A stretch of 64,000 nucleotides of DNA from Sphingobacteriaceae bacterium (lineage in GTDB: Bacteria; Bacteroidota; Bacteroidia; Sphingobacteriales; Sphingobacteriaceae): positions 248,001-312,000 of the forward strand of contig JAGIAD010000003.1 in assembly GCA_017745075.1 (NCBI GenBank), read 5' to 3'. This document shows positions 36,125-44,481 of this stretch, one piece after another (position 1 is the stretch's first letter; each line of letters begins with the position of its first letter). The notes under the pieces are model-generated. The model was not told the DNA's origin and made no database searches. It saw nothing but the letters and a program-made list of their open reading frames with translations. The translations under genes were made by a program, and so were the position numbers.

Positions 36125-36736
36125 TTAAATGCTTTTAAGGTTTAGGTTTTGTTTCAACTTTAAGGTGTTTTCTGCACTGGCGATAATCAGATCGATGTGT
36201 TCTGGACTGAACAACATGGCCGTACATAAACAGTTAGTTTTATTTTTACTTTCAAGGATAGCATAGTTAACACAGCTTTTACAACCTTCCCAAAAGGCGG
36301 CATCCTGGGTAATTTGTGCAAAGGTTACGGGCTCGAATCCCAGTTGACTATTCATTTTCATAATGGCTGCACCAGAGGTGATGCTGAATATTTTGGCTTC
36401 GGGATATAAGCGACGGGAAAGACTGAAAATCCGGTTTTTAATACTCTTAGCAACGCCAGAGTTTCTAAATTTAGGTGCAACAATTAATCCTGAATTGGAA
36501 ATGAAGGTGTTTTTCTGCCAGCTTTCGAAATAAGAAAAGCCAACCCATTCGCCGGCAGCGGTTACTGCGATAACGACTTTCCCGGCATTTATTTTTTCGA
36601 CAATGGAAGCCGGCGTTCTTTTCGCTATCCCTGAACCTCTTAACAATGCGGAGCTTTGTGTTTCTGCTACAATTTCATCTGCATATTTTGCATCTGCCTT
36701 GGTTGCTACTCTAACAAAAATTATTGAATTGTTCAT
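36125..36736 (-). CDS. GNAT acyltransferase, probable first step of acyl-ornithine arginine pathway
   Basis: A 203-residue acetyltransferase-fold protein. The acyl-CoA-binding region is NSGLIVAPKFRNSGVAKSIKNRI, with a typical R/Q-x-x-G-x-A/G turn. The unusual C-terminal cysteine-rich part (WEGCKSCVNYAIL..., NCLCTAMLF) is shared with GNAT proteins found in Bacteroidota arginine gene clusters, where they are thought to acylate glutamate. It precedes the ArgE-like deacylase in the same operon. Whether it uses acetyl- or succinyl-CoA is not visible. Other arginine genes are not in this window. Confidence 0.72.
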   Translation of the reverse strand: MNNSIIFVRVATKADAKYADEIVAETQSSALLRGSGIAKRTPASIVEKINAGKVVIAVTAAGEWVGFSYFESWQKNTFISNSGLIVAPKFRNSGVAKSIKNRIFSLSRRLYPEAKIFSITSGAAIMKMNSQLGFEPVTFAQITQDAAFWEGCKSCVNYAILESKNKTNCLCTAMLFSPEHIDLIIASAENTLKLKQNLNLKSI

Positions 36737-37017
36737 TTTTATAAAATTTCATATCTGCCAGTTATCAAAAGCGATACCCAAGCACAAACAAAATCGCAAA
36801 ACACTGACTATCAGTGTTAAAATTTTAAAAAGCAGACAACATTGTGGTAAACGCGAACAAAATCATATCATTTTGAAAGGCTTCTTTCCATATTGAAAAG
36901 CTATTGTGTATCCCCTGCCTGAAGGTTGAGTTTCGAGCTAAGCCAGAAAGACCGAATTATCATAACCGTTAATTATTCGGTATATTTATTGTTAATATTG
37001 CAGCATAAATTTAACCT

Positions 37018-38355
37018 ATGAATGGGATAGTCCTCATCATTGATGATGAAAAGAAAATCAGCAGTTTACTTTCCAGGATTATAGAACTAGAAGGCTTTAA
37101 AACCTTACAGGCCGGTACCGGAAAAGAAGGGATTAAACTCCTTAAAAACAACGATATAAGCATTGTAATCAGTGATGTAAAATTGCCGGATGTAAATGGC
37201 GTTGCCCTGGTTAAAGATATTAAAGCCATAAAGCCTTATGTAGAAATTATTAACCTTACCGCTTACGGAACCATTGCCGACGGTGTTTTAGCGATTAAAA
37301 ACGGTGGCTTTGATTATCTGGTAAAGGGTGATGACAATGATAAGATTATTCCGCTTTTATACAAAGCAATGGATAAATCGAACCTGCAGCGCCGGGTTTC
37401 TGACCTTGAAAATAAAATTGCTAAAAAACACAGTTTCGAAACCATTATTGGTCAGTCAAAAGCTTTAAAGGAAGCCATTGATCTTGCTAAAAAAGTAAGT
37501 GCAACAGATACTACCGTATTGTTGCTGGGCGAAACCGGCACTGGAAAAGAGGTTTTCGCTCAATCTATCCATTACGAAAGTCCGCGGGCTGCCAAGCCGT
37601 TTGTAGCCTTAAACTGTAGCGGCTTTAGTCCAGATTTATTGGAAAGCGAGTTGTTCGGTTACAAAGCTGGGGCGTTTACCGGCGCTAACAAAGATAAAAA
37701 AGGGCTGCTTGAAGAAGCCAACGGAGGCACCTTACTGCTGGATGAAATAGGTGAAATGAACCTCGATTTACAAGCTAAACTATTACGTGTACTGGAAAGT
37801 CAGACCTTTATAAAAGTAGGTGATACCTTAACCCAGCAGGTAAATGTACGGATCCTGGCCGCCACCAATAAAGATTTAAAAGCAGATGCGGCATCGGGAA
37901 AATTCAGATCAGACCTTTATTACCGGCTTTCGGTTTTCACCATCATTTTGCCACCGCTCAGAGAGCGTAAAGCCGATATCCCTGCGTTGGCTAAATATTA
38001 TTTAAAAGATTTTGCCGATAAGGTAAACCGCTCAACCCCAAAAATGGACGATAAGATTTTATCCATCCTGAGCAATCATAGCTGGAAGGGAAATATCCGT
38101 GAATTAAAAAATGTGATAGAGCGCCTGGTTATTTTATCAGATGGTGATACATTAAGTGCAACTGCGCTACCGCCAGAGTTTTTCGAGTTGGCCCCGATAG
38201 AAAACGATTATAACCTGCAACAGATAGAAAAACAGCATATCCAGAAAGTGCTTATCCATACCAAGGGAAACAAAACCGAAACTTCGAGGTTATTGGGTAT
38301 CGGTTTAACTACGCTTTACCGGAAGATAGAGGAATACCAGATCAGAGAGGTTTAA
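37018..38355 (+). CDS. NtrC-family sigma-54-dependent response regulator
   Basis: Transcriptional activator of 445 residues in three parts. A receiver (1-120) has its acidic pair in IIDDEKK, the phosphorylated Asp in [12 protein letters not shown] and a Lys in DYLVKG. The AAA+ domain (about 140-375) has Walker A GETGTGKE and the GAFTGA loop that contacts sigma-54. A C-terminal Fis-type helix-turn-helix ends [20 protein letters not shown]. No histidine kinase lies beside it, so it is an orphan regulator here. It starts at an ATG at 37018 after an AT-rich upstream stretch. Confidence 0.95.
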   Translation: MNGIVLIIDDEKKISSLLSRIIELEGFKTLQAGTGKEGIKLLKNNDISIVISDVKLPDVNGVALVKDIKAIKPYVEIINLTAYGTIADGVLAIKNGGFDYLVKGDDNDKIIPLLYKAMDKSNLQRRVSDLENKIAKKHSFETIIGQSKALKEAIDLAKKVSATDTTVLLLGETGTGKEVFAQSIHYESPRAAKPFVALNCSGFSPDLLESELFGYKAGAFTGANKDKKGLLEEANGGTLLLDEIGEMNLDLQAKLLRVLESQTFIKVGDTLTQQVNVRILAATNKDLKADAASGKFRSDLYYRLSVFTIILPPLRERKADIPALAKYYLKDFADKVNRSTPKMDDKILSILSNHSWKGNIRELKNVIERLVILSDGDTLSATALPPEFFELAPIENDYNLQQIEKQHIQKVLIHTKGNKTETSRLLGIGLTTLYRKIEEYQIREV

Positions 38356-38438
38356 GGTTGAAGGTAAAAAGGTTTAAGGTTTTGAACACCAAGCAGGATT
38401 ACTTTTATCTGTCTCGTATCTAACCTCTCCAATCTCAT

Positions 38439-38891
38439 TTAAACTTCAAACCTGATCCACTTATCACCTTCGTGACCAAAAATGAACGAACCCGGGTGCA
38501 GCATTTCGGCAATATCTTCTATTAGCGAAACCGCATTTTCGGCGGTTCTTTCGCGTTCTACATCATCATTCAACAAGATGATACGGCTATTTTTTACGGC
38601 TGGCCAATCGGTGTTTAATACAGAAGGTACTTCGCGCATCAAATCTGTTAAGGTTTTGCCTGGCTGGTAATAAATAATGAAAACTGCACTTAAAATATCA
38701 GTTTCCAACATGCCTCCTGCCAGCGCAATTTCTTCCGACAAAAGAAAGACAGGATTATTGCCGGTATCCAGGCAGGCCACAGGCATTTTGTCCATAAATT
38801 TAATTTTGTGCCCTACTAAATCTAAACGTTCCTGTAGTTCTTCCTGTTTAGCAGCATCGAGGCCAATAAATAAATCGTTTAAAAAAGACAT
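38439..38891 (-). CDS. BtuF-like periplasmic-binding-protein fragment lacking a signal peptide
   Basis: A 150-residue protein starting at 38891 (MSFLNDLFIGLDAAKQ); another ATG lies 6 bases upstream and the longer in-frame extension overlaps the divergent gene. The C-terminal half (PAVKNSRIILLNDDVERERT, then AENAVSLIEDIAEMLHPGSF) matches the C-lobe of BtuF/FepB-type cobalamin or siderophore-binding proteins. KMPVACLDTGNNP and EEIALAGGMLE match the inter-lobe region. No signal peptide or N-lobe is present, so it should be cytosolic. It could be a cobalamin-binding or regulatory derivative. It is divergent from an oligopeptide-binding lipoprotein across about 46 bases. Confidence 0.55.
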   Translation of the reverse strand: MSFLNDLFIGLDAAKQEELQERLDLVGHKIKFMDKMPVACLDTGNNPVFLLSEEIALAGGMLETDILSAVFIIYYQPGKTLTDLMREVPSVLNTDWPAVKNSRIILLNDDVERERTAENAVSLIEDIAEMLHPGSFIFGHEGDKWIRFEV

Positions 38892-38937
38892 CTGCATTAA
38901 ATTTATTAATTTGTGCAAAAATAACATTCCTGATCGC

Positions 38938-40578
38938 ATGCGAGGCTCATTTAAATATATATTTTGGATTTTTTGTATCATCTTATTGTTTTCCTGCAGG
39001 GAAAACAATGATCATAAAGACAAAAAAGTATTCAATATCAACCTCGATCAGGGATTAACCTCTATAGATCCTGCCTTTGCGCGTAACCAGAACGCCATCT
39101 GGATGACCAATCAAATTTTTAACGGATTGGTACAGATCGATTCGTCACTACGAACTCTTCCCTGCATTGCAAAAAGCTGGCAGATTTCGGAAGATGCACT
39201 TACTTATACCTTCAATCTGCGCAACGATGTTTATTTTCATGACGATCCGATATTTAAAAACGGAAAAGGCAGAAAAGTAATTGCCAGCGATTTTGTATAT
39301 AGTTTTTACCGCCTGATTGATCCAAAAGTAGCCTCATCAGGCGGTTGGATTTTTAGCGATAAAGTGAAGGATAAAAACAATTTTATAGCCCTGAATGATT
39401 CTACTTTCAGGATTAAACTGGTACGTCCTTTCCCGCCGTTTATGAGCTTGCTTACTACACAATACTGTTCGGTAGTGCCCAAAGAAGTGGTAGAGCATTA
39501 TGGCAAAGATTTTAGGAGCCACCCCGTAGGAACCGGCCCGTTTAGGTTTAAATACTGGAAAGAAGGCGAAATATTGGTGCTTTTAAAAAATGAACATTAT
39601 TTTGAAAAAGATGAAAAAGGAAAGACACTCCCCTACCTGGATGCCGTAAAAGCCACATTTATAACGGATAAACAGAGTGGCTTTATGAGTTTCCTGAAAA
39701 AAGACCTCGATTTTTACTACAATGTGGATGGGAGCTACCGGGATGATATCCTTACCAAAAGCGGAAAAATGACCTCAAAATACAAAGGGAAATTCACGTT
39801 AACCAAAAGCCCGTACCTGTGCACGGAATATGTGGGAATATTGGTAGATACAAACCTTTCGATTGTGAAAAAATCGCCGTTGCGGCTAAAAAAAATCAGA
39901 CAGGCAATTAACTATGCCATAGACCGCGACCGACTGATCAAATACTTAAGAAACGGGATCGGTATTGCGGCCACCTCTGGTTTTATTCCGAAAGGAATGC
40001 CCGGTTTTGACAGCCTGGCTGTGCATGGATATGCTTATAACCCTAAACTTGCTGCCAAACTTTTAGCAGAAGCCGGTTTTCCTGAAGGTAAGGGTTTAAC
40101 AGAAGTAACCTTAAACACCACCACTACTTATAAAGACCTGATTGAATTTATCCAGGGGGAACTTACTGCAATCGGAATCAAAGTAAAAATTGATGTCAGC
40201 CCGAGCGCCAGTTTAAGAGATCTGATGTCAAAAAATAATGTAAATTTTTTCCGTGGCTCATGGCTGGCAGATTATGGCGATGGAGAAAATTTTCTCTCCA
40301 TGTTCTATTCCAAAAACAAAGTGCCTTACGGACCAAATTATACGGCTTTTTACAATAAGGAATTTGACCAGCTTTTCGAAAAAAGCTATTATGAAACCAA
40401 TAATGAGAAAAGATTTGAGCTGTACCGTAAAATGGATCAGATGGTGATGGATTTTGCTCCTGTTGTTCCTTTATTCTACGATCAGTCGGTTGTGATGCTG
40501 CAAAACAACATTAGCGGTTATTCTTTTAACCCGTTAAGTCTGATGATTTTAAAAAGGATTAAAAAAAGCTCAACATAA
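38938..40578 (+). CDS. Oligopeptide/dipeptide ABC substrate-binding lipoprotein (SBP family 5)
   Basis: Lipoprotein of 546 residues starting at 38938 (MRGSFKYIFWIF), with its lipobox at LLFSC near residue 19. It matches the OppA/DppA family: the N-terminal DQGLTSIDPAFARNQNAIWM block, a GLVQIDSSLRTLPCIAKSW block, HPVGTGPFRFKYWKEGEILVLLKNEHY, and a late NYAIDRDRLIKYL. The protein should bind peptides at the outer face of the inner membrane, or at the cell surface. The permease and ATPase genes are not adjacent. The longer frame upstream of 38938 overlaps the divergent gene and is not used. Confidence 0.92.
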   Translation: MRGSFKYIFWIFCIILLFSCRENNDHKDKKVFNINLDQGLTSIDPAFARNQNAIWMTNQIFNGLVQIDSSLRTLPCIAKSWQISEDALTYTFNLRNDVYFHDDPIFKNGKGRKVIASDFVYSFYRLIDPKVASSGGWIFSDKVKDKNNFIALNDSTFRIKLVRPFPPFMSLLTTQYCSVVPKEVVEHYGKDFRSHPVGTGPFRFKYWKEGEILVLLKNEHYFEKDEKGKTLPYLDAVKATFITDKQSGFMSFLKKDLDFYYNVDGSYRDDILTKSGKMTSKYKGKFTLTKSPYLCTEYVGILVDTNLSIVKKSPLRLKKIRQAINYAIDRDRLIKYLRNGIGIAATSGFIPKGMPGFDSLAVHGYAYNPKLAAKLLAEAGFPEGKGLTEVTLNTTTTYKDLIEFIQGELTAIGIKVKIDVSPSASLRDLMSKNNVNFFRGSWLADYGDGENFLSMFYSKNKVPYGPNYTAFYNKEFDQLFEKSYYETNNEKRFELYRKMDQMVMDFAPVVPLFYDQSVVMLQNNISGYSFNPLSLMILKRIKKSST

Positions 40579-40673
40579 AAAATCAATGTTGTAAGTCTGA
40601 AACTTGTTCAAGGCCTTCTAACAATTAAAGTGTGGTCCTTCGACAGCTACCATTGACAGACACCTAAGGAGTG

Positions 40674-40772
40674 TCGTCATTGCGAGAAGGCTTTTTCAGC
40701 CGGTGAAGCAATCTTTATAGCAAGAATTACCGGCGTGAAAGATTGCTTCGTCGTTCCTTCTCGCAATGACGA
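40674..40772. repeat. Palindromic element with TCGTCATTGCGAGAAGG ends
   Basis: A 99-base element with perfect 17-base inverted ends, TCGTCATTGCGAGAAGG (40674-40690) and CCTTCTCGCAATGACGA (40756-40772). An inner 12-base pair is GAAGCAATCTTT (40705-40716) / AAAGATTGCTTC (40738-40749). It folds as a long hairpin and lies after the peptide-binding lipoprotein gene. A related copy is at 59427-59515. It is probably a non-autonomous REP- or MITE-like repeat. The rest of this 289-base gap shows only a short shared piece, ATAAATTATCCCTCAGGATT (40831-40850), that recurs at 57165. Confidence 0.8.
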
Positions 40773-40867
40773 TTTTTCGAGTAGATCAATGCCGTTGGGC
40801 TCTTCCCGTCATTCATATTGATTTTTATACATAAATTATCCCTCAGGATTGACAATACTATTTCAAA

Positions 40868-42952
40868 CTATTTTTTATCCATCAGCTTTCTTTTAAGGAA
40901 ATCGGCAGTGGCTTCGCTTACCTTTAAACCATTAGAAAATTTCATCCAGTGATGGGTATCATCGGGGATGGCGATAAACTCAAAGTCGAACTTTTTATCT
41001 TCAAAACGTTTAGCGAGATCTACACTTTGGCTAAAAGCAACGTTCCTGTCGTCATCAGCATGGATGATCAATGTAGGTGAATCCCACGTATCTATATAAC
41101 TTACCGGCGATGATTCTTCAGCTACCCTTTCGGCAAGGGCTGCATCTGGAGCCGGTTTCCGCCCTTCCTGACCTAAATTGACAAACCGGCTATTTACACC
41201 ATGAATATCTACTCCTGCGGCAAACAGTTTAGAATCTTTACCAAGGGCCAGCGCGGTCAGGTATCCGCCGTAAGAACCACCATAAATCCCTATTTTTTCT
41301 TTATTGATGTTAGGCTGTTCAGCAAGCCAGTGGCCGGCAGCCTTAATATCCTGGTATTCTGATGCCCCCTGCGCCCCTGCCTTTAGAGGTTTATGAAAAT
41401 CGTAACCATAGCCAGTGCCTAAACGGTAATTAACCGAAAGGACGATAAAACCAAGATTAACGAGGTATTGATTTAAGGCATAATCTATCGAATAATAATC
41501 CATAGGATTCCAGCCTAACAACATTTGCCTTTGTGGCCCACCATGAACATATATTATAGCAGGTTGATCTCTGGCAGCTTTTTTTGGGGAGAACAACTGG
41601 CCATAAACGGTACTTCCGTCGGCAGCGCTGAAGCTAACATGTTTAGGAACCACCATGTCTTTGAGGGGAAAATCATTGGGAATAAGGGATTCACCTATAA
41701 GTCTCAGTGGTTTTCCGGTATGGATAAGGACAGGCAAGAGCGGCCTTTCGGCAGTAGCGCTTAAGCAAAAAAATGTTTGAGTATCGCCCGCAATAACCGG
41801 ATATGCTTCAATACCTTTTCCGTAGGTTAAGGGCTGCATATCGGCCTGACTGACCGAAACTTTGTAAATGTGCTTCCTATCCAGATCATAGGCATCTTTA
41901 CCCGTATTGGCAGCAAAAACCAATGTTTTCTTATCAGTACTTAACTTAATGTTCTCTACCGCAAAATTGCCGGGAGTGAGTAACATTTTTTTTGATCCGT
42001 CAGGATTGATGGCATAAAGATGCGGCCACCCGTCTTCATAAGAGGTAAAAATAATTTTTCCATCGGCCCATAATAAGTTTGCTCCACCATCAAGTGAGGG
42101 GAAAGAGCCGCGTAAGGTTTCAGGGGCTTTCCAGATCTGTTTTCCTGCACCTGTATTAACATTTACTGTCCAAATGGCCCATGGCTGATGCTTCCTGGTC
42201 AAAATGGAGTCGGTTTCCCCCCCAACACCAGGCGTTCTTATAAATGCAATGTCATTTCCATCCGGCGACCAAACCGGGGCATTATCTTTGGAAAAAGACG
42301 GTAATAACCATTTAACCGGTGTTTGCTGATCGGTATAAATCCCTAAAAAGGAGTGATCATTGCGGTTTGAAATAAAAGCTACTTTTTTCCCGTTGGGCGA
42401 CCATTTATAGGCTCCGTTTATTCCTTTTGCGTAAAACAGGTTTTTCGCTGCCGATGTTCCATCAACAGGACTGATCATCACCTGACCATTTTTAGCAAAA
42501 ATAACCTGGTCGCTATTAGGCGAAATTACCGGATAATCACCTTCTCCTAAAAGCACTGTTTTACCGCCATCAAAAGGAACAGAAAACACCTGCACTTTAG
42601 GTGCGATTGGAGACGAATTTGCATTAACCGGCCCGCCATCTCTCCCTCCGTGATCTCCGCCGCGCACAAATACAATCCACTTTCCATCAGCAGAAACAGA
42701 TAAACCGGTTAGTTCCTGACCGTCATCTTCAATATAATCAGTAATTTTTACTGCTTTATAATCAGGGGCCTGTGCTGTATAAATATTTCTTTTCCCCTGT
42801 TCGTTAGCTGCCCAGGCAATTTTAGTACCTGCAGGAGCGGCTACCAATTGGGTCGGAAAGGGATAGGATAAAACAGATTTTAAACTGAAAGACTGCGCAA
42901 ATATACCGGAGGCAGAAAGTAAAATGGACAGGATAAGCAATAGTTTCTTCAT
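40868..42952 (-). CDS. Secreted S9 family peptidase (prolyl-oligopeptidase type)
   Basis: Periplasmic serine peptidase of 694 residues. I start at 42952 (MKKLLLILSILL), where a clear signal peptide begins; the longer frame upstream is repeat sequence. The first 400 residues form a WD-like beta-propeller with repeated S-P-D/N-G blades (VWSPDGNDIAFIR). The C-terminal hydrolase has nucleophile GGSYGGYL, acid HADDDRN and catalytic His in DDTHHW. The family cleaves short peptides, often after proline or releasing dipeptides. It is the third gene of a SusC-SusD-peptidase operon (82-base gap), so it probably trims peptides brought in by that pair. Confidence 0.92.
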   Translation of the reverse strand: MKKLLLILSILLSASGIFAQSFSLKSVLSYPFPTQLVAAPAGTKIAWAANEQGKRNIYTAQAPDYKAVKITDYIEDDGQELTGLSVSADGKWIVFVRGGDHGGRDGGPVNANSSPIAPKVQVFSVPFDGGKTVLLGEGDYPVISPNSDQVIFAKNGQVMISPVDGTSAAKNLFYAKGINGAYKWSPNGKKVAFISNRNDHSFLGIYTDQQTPVKWLLPSFSKDNAPVWSPDGNDIAFIRTPGVGGETDSILTRKHQPWAIWTVNVNTGAGKQIWKAPETLRGSFPSLDGGANLLWADGKIIFTSYEDGWPHLYAINPDGSKKMLLTPGNFAVENIKLSTDKKTLVFAANTGKDAYDLDRKHIYKVSVSQADMQPLTYGKGIEAYPVIAGDTQTFFCLSATAERPLLPVLIHTGKPLRLIGESLIPNDFPLKDMVVPKHVSFSAADGSTVYGQLFSPKKAARDQPAIIYVHGGPQRQMLLGWNPMDYYSIDYALNQYLVNLGFIVLSVNYRLGTGYGYDFHKPLKAGAQGASEYQDIKAAGHWLAEQPNINKEKIGIYGGSYGGYLTALALGKDSKLFAAGVDIHGVNSRFVNLGQEGRKPAPDAALAERVAEESSPVSYIDTWDSPTLIIHADDDRNVAFSQSVDLAKRFEDKKFDFEFIAIPDDTHHWMKFSNGLKVSEATADFLKRKLMDKK

Positions 42953-42982
42953 TTCGTAAGGGGTTTGGCGTTGAGCGAATAA

Positions 42983-43020
42983 CGTTTGGCGAATGGTGTA
43001 TAAAACGCTTTCGCCAAACG
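42983..43020. repeat. Hairpin in the SusD-S9 junction
   Basis: CGTTTGGCGAA (42983-42993) pairs with TTCGCCAAACG (43010-43020). The stem lies between the SusD-like and peptidase genes and could reduce read-through or stabilise the upstream mRNA. Confidence 0.5.
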
Positions 43021-43034
43021 CAATACGCTTTATC

Positions 43035-44468
43035 TTACTGATCCCACCATAACCTGGTAGTTCTTGGTACATCAACAGGTACATTGCTGCCATTTTTACT
43101 TCTTTCGCCTTGTGGATAATCTAACCGGCGGATAAAATCGGTTAAGACCGCATTTACAGGAAGTGTAAAATCTTTATATTTATAATCGTACCGGCGGGCA
43201 TCATTCCAGGCTTCGGGATTCAGATAAGTGGCAACATATTTTTCTTTAAAAATTAAATCTTTGGTCAAAGCAGCTGCGCCAACTGCTACCCGTGGATCGG
43301 CCAAATAAGTTGCCTTATCAACAGCTGCCACCTGAAATTTATCCATATTGGCTCCGATTGCGGCCAGGTAAGCAGCATAAGCCCGAGGTCTGTCAGTGGC
43401 TAACGCAGCTTCTGCTTCAATAAACTTTAATTCGGCATAGGTTGCTATAAATATCGGGGATGTTGCGCTGGTCCATGGTGAGTTGACAGAGATATAACAC
43501 TCATCTTTAGTGGTATTTCCTCCGGTACCCCGGTTACCCGCGCCATTTACCGTACCGATGTAAATATTATTGACAGTTTTATCGGTTATTTTTGCAATTC
43601 TCGGATCGAACAAGCCATATGTGGTACCATTAAGCTGATCAATCAGTTGTTCAGAAAGCCATCCGCCTAATGATTGGGAAGCATTTGCAATGGCCACACT
43701 TGCCCAAAAGTTTCTGGTTACAAAACTTCCCATTGCAGCATCATCCGCATTGGAAGCAAAAGAGTTGCTTACCGCATTAAGTACCGCTGTTGCATTATAG
43801 GCAGATGTTTTACTTACCTTATTTAAAAGCCTTGCTTTAAGTGCATAAGCAAATTTTAACCAGTTTGCCCGCTCTGCTGTTCCAGTAGTTCCATAAATGA
43901 GGTCGTTTGCAGGAGTTAACTTTATGGTTGCATTTGTTTTGGCCAATTCTACAATGGCCTCATCCACAAGCGCCATACTCTGGTTGTAAACCTCTTGCCC
44001 ACTATCATACTTAGGTATAAAATTGCTTATATCAAAAGCCTGTGAAAATGGCGCATTGCCCCATAGGTCGTTAACCATAATCAGGTTATAGGCAATCAGT
44101 ACATCCGCAACACCTTTATATTCGCTTGACCCCTGTGTTATAGCCAGTTTTTTCATTTCATTGGCATCGGCCATGGCGAAATAAAGTGCATCCCAGGTGG
44201 TGCTAAAATCAATAGATTGATAAGTATCGCCCGCTGCGCTGGCTGATGGATTTGCAGTATACTGTACATAAGGTACAATTATACTGGCAACATTATAATT
44301 GTTTATGCCTGCCTTTGCAGTTGATGTAGCCAATAGAGATGGCAGTGTTGGAACGGTAACCTGATTGGGGTTGGTAGCCAATTTATCAAAATAGCTATCC
44401 TTACAACTTTGCAAACTTAGTGTTGCTATTAAAGCTGAAAATATTGTGTATTTTATATTATTTTTCAT
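43035..44468 (-). CDS. SusD/RagB-like surface nutrient-binding lipoprotein
   Basis: 477-residue lipoprotein beginning MKNNIKYTIFSALIATL with its lipid Cys at LQSC (about residue 20). It has the SusD pattern of TPR-like helices (DALYFAMADANEMKKLA, VLIAYNLIMVNDLWGNAPFS) and a late KYVATYLNPEAWNDARRYDY block. It belongs to the SusD-like group 2. Its start is 13 bases after the SusC stop, so the two form one unit. SusD lids the SusC barrel and captures nutrient at the cell surface. With an S9 peptidase downstream, the substrate is more likely peptide than polysaccharide. Confidence 0.93.
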   Translation of the reverse strand: MKNNIKYTIFSALIATLSLQSCKDSYFDKLATNPNQVTVPTLPSLLATSTAKAGINNYNVASIIVPYVQYTANPSASAAGDTYQSIDFSTTWDALYFAMADANEMKKLAITQGSSEYKGVADVLIAYNLIMVNDLWGNAPFSQAFDISNFIPKYDSGQEVYNQSMALVDEAIVELAKTNATIKLTPANDLIYGTTGTAERANWLKFAYALKARLLNKVSKTSAYNATAVLNAVSNSFASNADDAAMGSFVTRNFWASVAIANASQSLGGWLSEQLIDQLNGTTYGLFDPRIAKITDKTVNNIYIGTVNGAGNRGTGGNTTKDECYISVNSPWTSATSPIFIATYAELKFIEAEAALATDRPRAYAAYLAAIGANMDKFQVAAVDKATYLADPRVAVGAAALTKDLIFKEKYVATYLNPEAWNDARRYDYKYKDFTLPVNAVLTDFIRRLDYPQGERSKNGSNVPVDVPRTTRLWWDQ

Positions 44469-44481
44469 CGTATTCCCTTTT

